Shown here: piece after piece, positions 55,678 through 64,000 of the stretch
Layout: the number at the start of each line of letters is the position of its first letter
How positions within the stretch are numbered: position 1 is the first letter of the stretch
Assembly (NCBI GenBank): GCA_029882215.1
Contig: JAOULC010000006.1
Span: 25,774 to 89,773 of the forward strand
Source: Gammaproteobacteria bacterium
GTDB taxonomy: Bacteria > Pseudomonadota > Gammaproteobacteria > SZUA-229
DNA length: 64,000 nt
Reading direction: 5' to 3'
The notes under the pieces: model-generated
What the model saw: the letters and a program-made list of their open reading frames with translations, nothing else
What the model was told of the DNA's origin: nothing
The model's database searches: none
Position numbers and translations under genes: made by a program

Positions 55678-56346
55678 ATGAATCCAATGAATATTTCAAA
55701 CACTTCAGTTCATACTTCTGAACTGGCTACAAATAAAGTACTACGTAATACTTACGCACTACTTTCTATGACGCTGATCTTTGCCGGTGTTATGGCATTT
55801 GTTGGCATTATGACTGGCATCGGACACGGTATGGCACTGGTTGCTGATATCGTAGCGATTGCAATGCTGTGGTTTGTTTTACCGCGTACGGCTAACTCTG
55901 GTGCCGGTATTCCGGTTATTTTTGCGATTACCGGCCTGTTAGGCTTTGGTCTTGGCCCAATTATTAATCATTACCTGGCGATGAACGGCAATATCGTGAT
56001 GACCGCTCTTGGTGGCACGGGTGTTATTTTCTTAGGCCTGTCGGGCTATGTACTGACCACTAAGAAAGACTTCAGCTTCATGGGCGGCTTCCTGATGGTC
56101 GGTATGCTGGTTGTACTGCTGGCAGCTATCGCTAATATCTTCCTGCAAATGCCGGTTATGTTTCTGGTCTTAAATGCGGCTATCGTACTGATCATGAGTG
56201 GTTTTATTTTATATGAAACATCAAGCATCATTAATGGCGGTGAGACTAACTACATCATGGCTACTGCCAGCCTGTTCTTATCTATTCTGAACCTGTTCCA
56301 GGCACTGTTACACCTGCTTGGCGCTTTTAGTGGTAATGATGATTAA
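55678..56346 (+). CDS. BI-1/YccA-family membrane protein
   Basis: The 222 residues form seven helices typical of the Bax-inhibitor-1 (TMBIM) family, with LGFGLGPIINHYLA, GLSGYVLTTKKDFSFMGGFL and the C-terminal ASLFLSILNLFQALLHLLG signature. In E. coli YccA modulates FtsH proteolysis of membrane proteins; relatives conduct calcium. A second in-frame ATG three codons later is equally possible. A strong terminator follows the stop. Confidence 0.93.
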   Translation: MNPMNISNTSVHTSELATNKVLRNTYALLSMTLIFAGVMAFVGIMTGIGHGMALVADIVAIAMLWFVLPRTANSGAGIPVIFAITGLLGFGLGPIINHYLAMNGNIVMTALGGTGVIFLGLSGYVLTTKKDFSFMGGFLMVGMLVVLLAAIANIFLQMPVMFLVLNAAIVLIMSGFILYETSSIINGGETNYIMATASLFLSILNLFQALLHLLGAFSGNDD

Positions 56347-56368
56347 CATCTCATCAGTTTAGTTGATT

Positions 56369-56406
56369 AAAAGCCCCGCCATTCAATAGTTTGGCGGGGC
56401 TTTTTT
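56369..56406 (+). terminator. Intrinsic terminator after the BI-1/YccA gene
   Basis: AAGCCCCGCCA / TGGCGGGGCTT with a ten-base loop and TTTTTT. Confidence 0.93.
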
Positions 56407-56516
56407 ATGGTCAGCCGCAAAATGCAGAGTAACCCTGTTTTGCCTGTACCCCCACCATCTCTGGCATCAGATTACAGCCGCCAAAGATACACAAAAACTA
56501 TTTTTTCGAGGTAAAT

Positions 56517-56699
56517 ATGGACTGGATGCAAATTACCAGCGCGCTGTTTCTGGGTGCCATGGTTGTTTTTCTTTTCCCGCGTGTAAAACATGCTGTTGCT
56601 AACAGCCCTAAAGCTGAAAAAGGCGACTGGATGTCTTTTATCATTCCTATCGCGGCAGTGATTGGCTTTGTTATCCTGCTCATAATGATGGTGCAGTAA
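56517..56699 (+). CDS. Small two-helix membrane protein
   Basis: The 60 residues form two hydrophobic helices (SALFLGAMVVFLFP at about 8-21 and FIIPIAAVIGFVILLIMMVQ at the C-terminus) separated by a basic segment (RVKHAVANSPKAEKG). A GAGG ribosome binding site lies seven bases before the ATG. The balanced hairpin topology and the site support a real gene. The opposite-strand frame over this stretch lacks both. Function unknown. Confidence 0.7.
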   Translation: MDWMQITSALFLGAMVVFLFPRVKHAVANSPKAEKGDWMSFIIPIAAVIGFVILLIMMVQ

Positions 56700-56817
56700 T
56701 TTGTCAGGAAACTTGGCCACAGCGACTAATTTAAGTACAATATTAGCAATACATTAAACGCTTTACATTTGGCCCTGTCATCCGACGGGGCCTTTTCGTA
56801 TTTGAAGGTGAATAACC

Positions 56818-57816
56818 ATGCAAGAAGAACACCTATTTGCTCCATATATCCGCATTCTGGGTAAAGGTAAAAACGGCTCTCGCTCATTAACTGAAGAAGA
56901 AGCTTTCGATTCAATGAGCATGATTGTGCAAGGTAAAGTAGAACCTGAACAGTTAGGTGCATTTTTAATGCTGCTGCGTGTTAAAGAAGAAACCGCCGAA
57001 GAAGTGGCCGGTTTTGTACGTGCTATCCGCGCAAACCTGGATCTACCGCAAGGTGTTCATGTGGATTTGGACTGGTCTTCTTATGCCGGTAAACGCCGCC
57101 ATTCTCCCTGGTATATCCTGAGTGCCCTGCTGCTGGCAGAAAATGGTTATAAGGTCTGCATGCACGGCGCGGAAGGCCATACACCGGGACGCATGTACAC
57201 CAGTGAAGCCTTAGCGGCGCTCGGTATTAATATGTGTAATTCAATGCAGGAAGCCGAACAGGCACTGGCAGAGACTAACTTTGCTTACATGCCACTACAG
57301 GCAATGAGCAGCATATTAAAAGATATTCTGGAATTGCGCCCTTTACTTGGCCTGCGTTCACCTTTGCACACTGTAGGACGGATGATTAACCCGTTCAGCA
57401 GCGATTATTCCATCCAGGCAATTTTCCATCCGGGTTATCAGACGGTACATCAGGAGGCGTCACAAATTCTGGATCAAAAACACATGGCAGTCTTTAAAGG
57501 CGAAGCCGGTGAAGTCGAACGTAATCCAGATACCAAGTGTGTTGTTTCTTATGTGCACAACAAGGTCATGAGTGAAGAAGAGTTGCCGGCGATGTTTGAA
57601 CGCCGGCACGTTAAAGAAAAAGAACTCGATGCAGATAATTTAATTACTGTCTGGAATGGTTCTGCTGATAACGAATACGCAGCAGCGGCTGTAATTGGTA
57701 CCACTGCGATTGCCCTGCGTTTAATGGGTAAAGCCGATTCTCCGGAAGCGGGTCTTAAGTTAGCTGAAGAGATGTGGAAGAAGCGTAATAGTAAACGGTT
57801 TGATACAGCAGCATGA
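56818..57816 (+). CDS. ybiB: TrpD2/YbiB-type nucleoside phosphorylase-fold protein
   Basis: The 332 residues belong to the anthranilate phosphoribosyltransferase fold but to the YbiB/TrpD2 branch, which binds DNA, not anthranilate. An N-terminal helical domain (EEEAFDSMSMIVQGKVEPEQLGAFLMLLRVKEE) is followed by the alpha/beta domain with GAEGHTPGRMYTSEALAALG. The KTLK-type catalytic glycine loop of real TrpD is absent here (YAGKRRHSPW instead). No trp genes are nearby. YbiB is linked to the LexA (SOS) response in E. coli; no LexA box was found here. Confidence 0.9.
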   Translation: MQEEHLFAPYIRILGKGKNGSRSLTEEEAFDSMSMIVQGKVEPEQLGAFLMLLRVKEETAEEVAGFVRAIRANLDLPQGVHVDLDWSSYAGKRRHSPWYILSALLLAENGYKVCMHGAEGHTPGRMYTSEALAALGINMCNSMQEAEQALAETNFAYMPLQAMSSILKDILELRPLLGLRSPLHTVGRMINPFSSDYSIQAIFHPGYQTVHQEASQILDQKHMAVFKGEAGEVERNPDTKCVVSYVHNKVMSEEELPAMFERRHVKEKELDADNLITVWNGSADNEYAAAAVIGTTAIALRLMGKADSPEAGLKLAEEMWKKRNSKRFDTAA

Positions 57817-57889
57817 TTATTTAATTGAAACAGGGATGTTTCAATTAAAATTTAAATACAATTCTGATACTTCCTTTAAATATTTAAAA

Positions 57890-58573
57890 TTAAAATCAGA
57901 AACAAAAACAAAAGCGTCGGTAGTCGACCGACAGCGACTCACTTTTTCAGATAAATAAGCATCAAGACAAGATTATATATTTAGCTTTGTCTCAGCATTG
58001 CCGGTATTCGCACCGGCGGGCGAGGCACTTTTTCCTACAGCTGAAAAAGTACCCAAAAAAGCCGCCCTAACACTGTTTGCCCTACGGGTACCCGTGCATT
58101 GTATATGCAAGCCAATATCATCCTAAATAACTGAATTAGATATAAGCTCGATAACGGGTCGTTTTCATTCGCATCCCTGCTCAAGAAAACTTAATTTGCC
58201 GTCCATGGCAAATCCCCTCTTTGTTGAAACAATGCACGGCAAACACTGAGACGGGAAAGGGAAAGGTAAATCAAAACCGATACTGCATTGAAGTTTTCAG
58301 TCTTTAAGATTTTGATTTATCTACCCATTTGAGCAAGCCGAGGCGCGAGTTATTTTTGTGGGGATTTCTGCGAGGACTGTCTGAGCGAATGTGCTTTTCA
58401 TTTGCGAGTTCCGCAGCAGCCACAGAAATAAGGAGTAACGAGGGAACCTTCATCGCTTTTTGATGAAGGCTTGATTAACGGGGCGGCTCTCTTTTGCTTA
58501 CTTTTCTGTAGCTGTTGACAGAAAAGTGAGTTGCTGTCGGTCAACACCGACGCCTTTGATTTTGATTTTAAAA
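57890..58573. repeat. Non-coding mosaic with long inverted arms
   Basis: The 790-base gap before phoU holds nested inverted repeats. The outer arms are about 55 bases: GCGTCGGTAGTCGACCGACA then GCGACTCACTTTTTC at 57913-57948, and its inverse at 58520-58573 with a few changes. Inner arms follow (GCACTTTTTCCTACAGCTG then AAAAAGTACCCAAAAAAGCC near 58025, and its inverse near 58485-58535). Between them is unique AT-balanced sequence with no ORF over 60 codons. This resembles dispersed intergenic elements of some Gammaproteobacteria and could be a non-autonomous mobile or structural RNA-forming repeat. Confidence 0.6.
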
Positions 58574-58608
58574 TAATAAATCCGGTACTAAGACCGGATT
58601 TATTATTT
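58571..58608 (-). terminator. Terminator of the pst-phoU operon
   Basis: Perfect 16-base stem AAATAATAAATCCGGT / ACCGGATTTATTATTT with a six-base loop, overlapping the phoU stop; T-rich sequence follows on the minus strand. Confidence 0.8.
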
Positions 58609-59311
58609 ACTTCCCTAGTGCCTCTACCTGCATCTGCTCAATCGTTGTATGCCTGACATCCCTGCCTTTGACCATATAAATAACATATTCACAGACATTC
58701 TTCGCATGATCACCAATACGCTCAAGTGAACGTGCCGACCAGATAGTATTCAGAACACGTTTTACATTTCGTGTATCCTCCATCATCAGAGTAATCATCT
58801 GGCGCATGGCGGCTTCATACTCGGCGTCAATTTTTTCATCTTCAGCGGCGCAATGTAATGCTGCTTCAACATCGGTACGGGCAAAAGCATCGAGTGCATC
58901 GTGTAACATTTTTCGTACATGATCACCCAGATGCTGAATTTCTGAATACTGATTTTTAGGCCGTTCCATATCGGCTAATTCTATCGCCATGCGGGCGATT
59001 TTTTCAGCTTCATCACCAATGCGCTCGATATCTGTAATTGTTTTTACAATCATCATCACCAGGCGCAAGTCACTGGCCGTCGGCTGACGACGGGCAATAA
59101 TTTGCATACACTGTTCGTCGATGGAAACTTCCAGCGCGTTAACCTTGTAGTCTTCTTTAACGACCCGCTCACCCAGTTCTATATTACCTTCAACCAGTGC
59201 AGTAATCGCATTTTGCACATTGGTTTCAACCAGGCCACCCATGATCAGTACTTTGTTTTTTACATCTTCCAGTTCTTCATTAAACTGCTGAGATATGTGT
59301 TTATAATCCAT
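58607..59311 (-). CDS. phoU: Phosphate-signalling protein PhoU
   Basis: PhoU couples phosphate uptake through Pst to the PhoR/PhoB system and restrains uptake when phosphate is plentiful. The 234 residues form two three-helix bundles with the paired metal-binding motifs, seen as TDIERIGDEAEKIARMA at about 90-107 and SLERIGDHAKNVCEYVI near 195-212. It is the last gene of the pstC-pstA-pstB-phoU order. Confidence 0.96.
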   Translation of the reverse strand: MDYKHISQQFNEELEDVKNKVLIMGGLVETNVQNAITALVEGNIELGERVVKEDYKVNALEVSIDEQCMQIIARRQPTASDLRLVMMIVKTITDIERIGDEAEKIARMAIELADMERPKNQYSEIQHLGDHVRKMLHDALDAFARTDVEAALHCAAEDEKIDAEYEAAMRQMITLMMEDTRNVKRVLNTIWSARSLERIGDHAKNVCEYVIYMVKGRDVRHTTIEQMQVEALGK

Positions 59312-59340
59312 GCTGGTATCCTTTAATTAAGCCGTGACTG

Positions 59341-60174
59341 TTAACCATAGCGGCCGGTTATATAATCTTCAGTCTGTTTTTCTGTCGGGTTTGTGAACAG
59401 ACTGTCAGTTGCACCAAACTCAATCAGATCGCCCATGTACATGAAGGCGGTATAGTCTGATACACGCGCTGCCTGTTGCATATTATGTGTCACGATGACG
59501 ATGGTGTACTCTGATTTTAATTCATAAATCAGTTCTTCAATTTTTAAGGTCGAGATCGGATCAAGCGCTGATGCCGGCTCATCCAGCAATAAAACTTCGG
59601 GTTTGATAGCAATTGCACGAGCAATCACCAGTCGTTGTTGCTGACCGCCCGACAAACCCAGTGCACTTTCGTGTAAACGGTCTTTTACTTCATTCCATAG
59701 GGCAGCACCTTTTAGAGACTGCTCTACCGCTTCATCAAGAATGTGGCGTTGTTTTATTCCCTGCAAACGTAAACCGTATGCCACGTTTTCATAAATTGAT
59801 TTTGGAAACGGGTTTGGCCTCTGAAATACCATACCGACACGACGACGCAGTGCCGAGACATCAATATCAGGGTGATAAATATTTTCACCGTCAATTTGAA
59901 TTTCACCGTCAATTTTTACCTTATCGACCAGGTCATTCATGCGATTAAAGCAACGCAGCAGAGTTGATTTTCCGCAACCGCTCGGGCCGATAAAAGCGGT
60001 TACACGTTTTCTTGGTATCGGTAAGTTAATGCCGTGCAAGGCCTCTTTTTCACCGTATGACAGTTTCAGGTCATTTACATTAATGCAAATATCTTCATTC
60101 TCAAGCTTCATTGCCTGCCCGCCAGACGAGAGAATACTTCTATCAATACCGTGCGTTAAAACTTCTTTGCTCAT
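59341..60174 (-). CDS. pstB: Phosphate ABC transporter ATPase PstB
   Basis: The 277-residue cytosolic ATPase of the high-affinity phosphate transporter has Walker A (GPSGCGKST), Q-loop region ([23 protein letters not shown]), signature (LSGGQQQRL), Walker B ([13 protein letters not shown]) and H-loop (IVTHNMQQA). The frame is open 28 codons further upstream into the pstA end, but ATG 60174 (MSKEVLTHG) matches the normal PstB length and leaves a 25-base gap. Confidence 0.96.
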   Translation of the reverse strand: MSKEVLTHGIDRSILSSGGQAMKLENEDICINVNDLKLSYGEKEALHGINLPIPRKRVTAFIGPSGCGKSTLLRCFNRMNDLVDKVKIDGEIQIDGENIYHPDIDVSALRRRVGMVFQRPNPFPKSIYENVAYGLRLQGIKQRHILDEAVEQSLKGAALWNEVKDRLHESALGLSGGQQQRLVIARAIAIKPEVLLLDEPASALDPISTLKIEELIYELKSEYTIVIVTHNMQQAARVSDYTAFMYMGDLIEFGATDSLFTNPTEKQTEDYITGRYG

Positions 60175-60199
60175 TCGAGTTTGCTCCGCCTTTAATTCA

Positions 60200-61876
60200 C
60201 TAACCAGCATCAAGTGCTTTGTATTTTTCACGTAAACGATTACGTAACATAATCGCACTTAAATTCAGTAAAACTATTACCAGTACCAGTAAAAATGCCG
60301 TTGCATAAACCAGTGGTCTGGCCGCTTCAACATTAGGGCTCTGGAAGCCGACATCGTAAATGTGGAAACCCAGATGCATGAACTTCCGTTCCATATGTAA
60401 AAACGGGAAGTTATCATCCAGCGGCAGCTCCGGTGCCAGCTTGACCACGCCCACCAGCATTAATGGCGCGACTTCACCTGCTGCACGTGCAACGGCCAGA
60501 ATCAGCCCGGTCATGATTGCCGGACTCGACATCGGTAAAATAACCCGCCATAACGTTTCTGCTTTTGTTGCACCCAAAGCCAGACTGCCTTCACGCAAAT
60601 TGATCGGTATACGTGCCAGACCTTCTTCTGTCGATACGATGACCACCGGTACGGTTAGCAGTGCCAATGTTAATGCCGCCCAGATTAAACCGGGTGTACC
60701 AAAGGTAGGCGCAGGCAACGCCTCCGGATAAAATAGCTGGTCCAGATTTCCGCCCAGAAAATAAACAAAAAATCCTAAACCAAAAACCCCGTAAACAATC
60801 GAAGGTACACCGGCCAGATTATTAACAGCGATACGAATCAGACGGATAACAACACCCTGCTTTGCATATTCACGCAGATAGACAGCGGCAACCACACCAA
60901 AGGGCGTGACCAGTACTGACATCAACATCACCATCATCACCGTGCCAAAAATAGCCGGAAAAACACCACCTTCGGTATTTGCTTCACGCGGTGCATCAAA
61001 AATAAAGTGATAGAAGTTATATGCATAATGACCCAGTTTAGTCATTACACCCATTTGATTAGGTTTAAGAATGGAGACCATCATGTGCAATGAGATAATC
61101 ACTTCTTTACCATTATCGGTCGTAAATGTTGCTCTGTCGCGCTGAATTTCTTCGCGTAAATGATTGAGACGCTTTATCACAACATCATATTCAACATTGT
61201 AAGCTTTAGCTTCATCATCAAGCCGTTTAAGATTTTCTGCCGAATCTTCCTTATCCAGTACAAGCTTTCGCTTTTGCAAACGGATGCGTTCCAGCCCGTA
61301 ATTAATGGAACTGATGCGGCCTTTTTCAAGTTCTTCGAGTTCTTCACGCAGCACTAACACACGTTCAAAACGTTTGTTTAATTCACTCCATGCTTCATCA
61401 TTTTCGGCTATCAGCTTGCCATTTTCCTGAACATTTTTCAGGTAACCATAAAAATTACCCCACTCCAGTCTTTCCAGCTTGATAAGGTTTTCAGGTGTTT
61501 TTTGTGCATCAATTTTATGTGCATAAATCCATTGAAAATCTGCCGATGCCTGATCACGATTACCGCTTTTTATTAACCAGCGTTCAATCTTATCGAGACC
61601 TTCAGGCAGTTTTTTTGCTTCTACTTCTTTGTACATCTTCAACGGTATTTCAGCTTTTTCAACCAGCTCACCGATAATAACGCGTTGCGCAGATTTACCA
61701 TCGCTGTATTGCATCTCATATACATCAGCAACCCAGAAATGCCCCATGCCTTTAACCATGATCATGCCGAGTATGCCCAGTACCAGCAGCAGACTGATGC
61801 TCACTGCACCGGCATTTAACCAGACCCATGGAGTGCCGCTTTGCCACCAGCTTTTAAATTCATTCATCATTTTCAT
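60200..61876 (-). CDS. pstA: Phosphate ABC transporter permease PstA with long insert
   Basis: The inner-membrane permease of 558 residues is about twice the E. coli PstA length. The first helix ([17 protein letters not shown]) is followed by a 220-residue extracytoplasmic insert. The insert has a charged coiled-coil part ([17 protein letters not shown] ... [14 protein letters not shown], about 165-260). The remaining helices carry the EAA loop [14 protein letters not shown] near 475. This extended form is common in marine Gammaproteobacteria. The insert's role is unknown; it may contact the large domain of PstC. pstC ends ten bases earlier. Confidence 0.93.
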   Translation of the reverse strand: MKMMNEFKSWWQSGTPWVWLNAGAVSISLLLVLGILGMIMVKGMGHFWVADVYEMQYSDGKSAQRVIIGELVEKAEIPLKMYKEVEAKKLPEGLDKIERWLIKSGNRDQASADFQWIYAHKIDAQKTPENLIKLERLEWGNFYGYLKNVQENGKLIAENDEAWSELNKRFERVLVLREELEELEKGRISSINYGLERIRLQKRKLVLDKEDSAENLKRLDDEAKAYNVEYDVVIKRLNHLREEIQRDRATFTTDNGKEVIISLHMMVSILKPNQMGVMTKLGHYAYNFYHFIFDAPREANTEGGVFPAIFGTVMMVMLMSVLVTPFGVVAAVYLREYAKQGVVIRLIRIAVNNLAGVPSIVYGVFGLGFFVYFLGGNLDQLFYPEALPAPTFGTPGLIWAALTLALLTVPVVIVSTEEGLARIPINLREGSLALGATKAETLWRVILPMSSPAIMTGLILAVARAAGEVAPLMLVGVVKLAPELPLDDNFPFLHMERKFMHLGFHIYDVGFQSPNVEAARPLVYATAFLLVLVIVLLNLSAIMLRNRLREKYKALDAG

Positions 61877-61885
61877 AAAATCCGC

Positions 61886-64000
61886 TTACAAGCTGCCGTA
61901 TTGTTTACGTAAACGCTGACGCACGATCTCAGCTGCCGTATTGAAAAAGAAAGTCACAACAAACAACACAAAGGATGCGAGGAATAATATCCGGTAATGT
62001 GAACTGTCTATTTCAGATTCCGGTAACTCAACCGCGACGTTTGCCGATAAGGTACGCATGCCTTCAAAGATACTGAAATCCATGACGGCTGTGTTGCCGG
62101 TTGCCATTAACACAATCATGGTTTCACCAACAGCGCGCCCCAGCCCGATCATAACGGCTGAGAAAATACCCGGGCTGGCGGTTAACAGAACCACCCGCGT
62201 TAATGTCTGCCACGGTGTTGCACCTAATGCCAGTGAACCGTTGGTTAAATATTTAGGCACACTGAAAATAGCATCTTCAGTAATCGAGAATATTGTCGGG
62301 ATAACGGCCAGACCCATGGCGATACCCACTACCAGTGAGTTTCGCTGATCATAACCAATGCCAAATTCCGTTCCCATCCAGACTCTTAAGCTGCCGTCGA
62401 AGAACCAGGCTTCAAGAACCGGGCCTGCAGCAATCGCAAACCAGACTAACAGCGCGATAACCGGCATCAGTACCGCCGCCTGCCAGCCAACTGGAATCAG
62501 ATGCTGAATTTTTTTGGGCAGTGTTTGCCAGAGCATTGCAAACAATAAAACCCCAATCGGTAATATCAATAGCACACTCAGCACACCGGTCAGATTATCT
62601 TCAACCACCGGCGCCAGCCACAAGCCGGCAAGGAAGCCCAATATAACGGTAGGCAATGCTTCCATGATTTCGATACCGGGTTTAACCCAGCTTCGCATAC
62701 CTGCGGACATAAAATACGCGGTATAAATTGCACCCATAATGGCGATTGGTGTGGCAAAAAGCATGGCGTAAAACGCCGCCTTCAGCGTACCAAATGCCAG
62801 TGGCACCAGACTGAACTTGGATTCTGAATCATTGTCCGCCGAAGATGACTGCCAGATGTAGTCCGGCTTATCGTAGCCTTCGTAAGTCACCTGCCCCCAT
62901 AATGCCTGCCACGACAGTTCCGGGTGTTCATTATGTATTCTGGTAACTGATATCTGTTGCTGGTCGTCTTCTATCAACAGCACATTGGCACGGGTTGACA
63001 GTGCAAAGTGGCGTATCGGCTGATCTGTTAAGTGCTGTTTTGCAAGCAGACTGTCGGCGGTGGTGTGGTAAATTAATAAATTACCTTTTTCATCAACAGC
63101 CAGAACACCTTTACGGCGGTGTTCTGTTTGAACGCGAATGATTTTGCTTTTATTTTCAAAACCACGTACCCGTTTCATTGAATAATTATTTGACGGATCA
63201 CGCTGTAATGACCATTGACTAAAACCGCCATGTTGATCGGTTGCCAGTACCGACAGTCCGCCTAATAACATTTTAAATGCTGACAGGGTTTCATTGGGTG
63301 GCAATATATTGGTCTGACTGACCAGCACTGGCTCTTCCGGGTCAGAGATATCAAAGACACTAACCTCACCCTGCTCATTAGCGGTGTATAACCACAGCGC
63401 TTGTGCATCCAGCAGCATATAATCGGCTATGCTCTGGCTTTCCACTTCTGTTTCAGAAGCCGGCTCAGAAAAGGTATCACCTTCTTCGATTTCATAGCGA
63501 TACAGTTTGATCGTATTATCCGTCTGCAAAAGGCCTACCGTTAGGTTGTCTTCATCACGGGTCACCGATACCTGTTTAATCGTCTCTTCAAACTGAATAA
63601 AGGAATCTTCAAATAGATAATCAATCGCCGGAGTCAATACCCGCAGGTCTTTTACAAAACTGACACGGTATGACAGTCGCACAAAAAACAACTTGTTGTT
63701 ATCAAGCTCCAGTGCCAGCCAGCTTTCATTCAGACCAACAACCTGAGCGCCTGTGATAACCGTATCTTCGGGCAGTTCAAGCTCGAGGGTTTCAGCAATC
63801 TTACCGTCCTTCAGATCGAAGAAGACAGCCTGTCCTTTATCGGTTAAGCGCAGCGCCAGCTTACCGCTTTCTTCCGGCAGCAATAAAATTGTCTTACCAG
63901 AATCAGCTGAGGGCATTGAGTACTGTTGCTCAGTTTTTATTTCAACCGGACTGAACATGGGCAGAACTACCCACAACAGATAGAAGAAGATAAGTACGAT
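61886..64000 (-). CDS. pstC: Phosphate ABC transporter permease PstC with beta-propeller-like domain (5' end outside)
   Basis: At least 705 residues are visible and the frame is still open at the right edge. The visible start is part of the first helix (VLIFFYLLWVVLPMF). A periplasmic domain of about 400 residues with repeated short beta-strand and WD-like pieces follows (LLLPEESGKLALRL, FDISDPEEPVLVSQ, LLIYHTTADSL). The typical permease helices come next, with the EAA loop GLGRAVGETMIVLMATG. E. coli PstC has 319 residues and no such domain. It is the first visible gene of the pst operon; pstS would lie beyond the edge. Confidence 0.93.
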   Translation of the reverse strand: MVLIFFYLLWVVLPMFSPVEIKTEQQYSMPSADSGKTILLLPEESGKLALRLTDKGQAVFFDLKDGKIAETLELELPEDTVITGAQVVGLNESWLALELDNNKLFFVRLSYRVSFVKDLRVLTPAIDYLFEDSFIQFEETIKQVSVTRDEDNLTVGLLQTDNTIKLYRYEIEEGDTFSEPASETEVESQSIADYMLLDAQALWLYTANEQGEVSVFDISDPEEPVLVSQTNILPPNETLSAFKMLLGGLSVLATDQHGGFSQWSLQRDPSNNYSMKRVRGFENKSKIIRVQTEHRRKGVLAVDEKGNLLIYHTTADSLLAKQHLTDQPIRHFALSTRANVLLIEDDQQQISVTRIHNEHPELSWQALWGQVTYEGYDKPDYIWQSSSADNDSESKFSLVPLAFGTLKAAFYAMLFATPIAIMGAIYTAYFMSAGMRSWVKPGIEIMEALPTVILGFLAGLWLAPVVEDNLTGVLSVLLILPIGVLLFAMLWQTLPKKIQHLIPVGWQAAVLMPVIALLVWFAIAAGPVLEAWFFDGSLRVWMGTEFGIGYDQRNSLVVGIAMGLAVIPTIFSITEDAIFSVPKYLTNGSLALGATPWQTLTRVVLLTASPGIFSAVMIGLGRAVGETMIVLMATGNTAVMDFSIFEGMRTLSANVAVELPESEIDSSHYRILFLASFVLFVVTFFFNTAAEIVRQRLRKQYGSL

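Noticed and set aside
56472..56720. 82-codon minus-strand ORF over the small membrane protein
   Set aside because: The plus-strand frame has a ribosome binding site and two clean helices; the minus frame has neither.
57890..58573. CRISPR array or IS element
   Set aside because: No short regular direct repeats with spacers and no transposase ORF; only nested inverted arms.

Overview
The window reads as chromosomal DNA of a gammaproteobacterium, probably marine or aquatic. The signs are a minCDE operon, a TusE/DsrC protein, YcaO, SelO, YbiB, a DeaD helicase with a basic tail, a BamE-like lipoprotein and the large PstC/PstA permeases typical of this class. The genus cannot be fixed from the sequence alone. 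No phage, insertion sequence or CRISPR array was seen. Two genes are clearly decayed.

Layout. 1-7 kb holds housekeeping genes: an SCP2-like fragment, minCDE, a MATE exporter, a retropepsin-like protease, a DsrC-like protein and deaD. 7-23.4 kb is a catabolic island around an IclR regulator. On one side are malate synthase G, a hydratase-family enzyme and lutABC. On the other are a divergent phosphoketolase-like ThDP enzyme, a four-carbon-acid-sugar kinase (DUF1537), a class II aldolase, a three-part TRAP transporter and a GarR-like reductase. Three copies of a 24-base element sit in the control region. 23.4-41.7 kb is a mixed stretch: glycosyltransferase, macrodomain protein, SelO, a dead DUF3754 gene, an orphan membrane protein, a PAS-GGDEF cyclase, a PilZ protein, a thioredoxin-like protein, a GNAT-amidohydrolase fusion, YcaO, a PsiE-like protein, LemA with an M48 peptidase, and a dead PhnD-like gene.

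41.8-55.1 kb is a carbon monoxide oxidation locus, all on the minus strand. It begins with an RcoM-type haem PAS-LytTR regulator. It continues with coxM-coxS-coxL (form I, Cu-binding motif SYRCSFR), coxG, coxD, coxE, an XdhC-YHS fusion, a MocA-like cytidylyltransferase, a second XdhC protein, a SufS-like desulfurase, a SufU-like scaffold, a membrane protein and a 2OG-Fe(II)-oxygenase-like protein. Together they cover CO sensing, the three catalytic subunits, molybdopterin cytosine dinucleotide supply, and candidate sulfur and copper supply for the Mo-S-Cu site. A perfect 14-bp inverted repeat lies between rcoM and coxM.

55.3-64 kb holds tRNA-Ser(TGA), a BI-1/YccA protein, a small membrane protein, YbiB, a 0.7 kb non-coding mosaic of inverted repeats, and the phosphate-uptake genes phoU-pstB-pstA-pstC, with pstC running off the right edge.

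The part most likely to hide undescribed biology is the IclR-linked island at 13.8-23.3 kb. Every gene belongs to a recognisable superfamily, but this set matches no pathway I can name. Its kinase, aldolase and reductase resemble the parts of a large fused plant/fungal protein that, as far as I know, has no assigned function.
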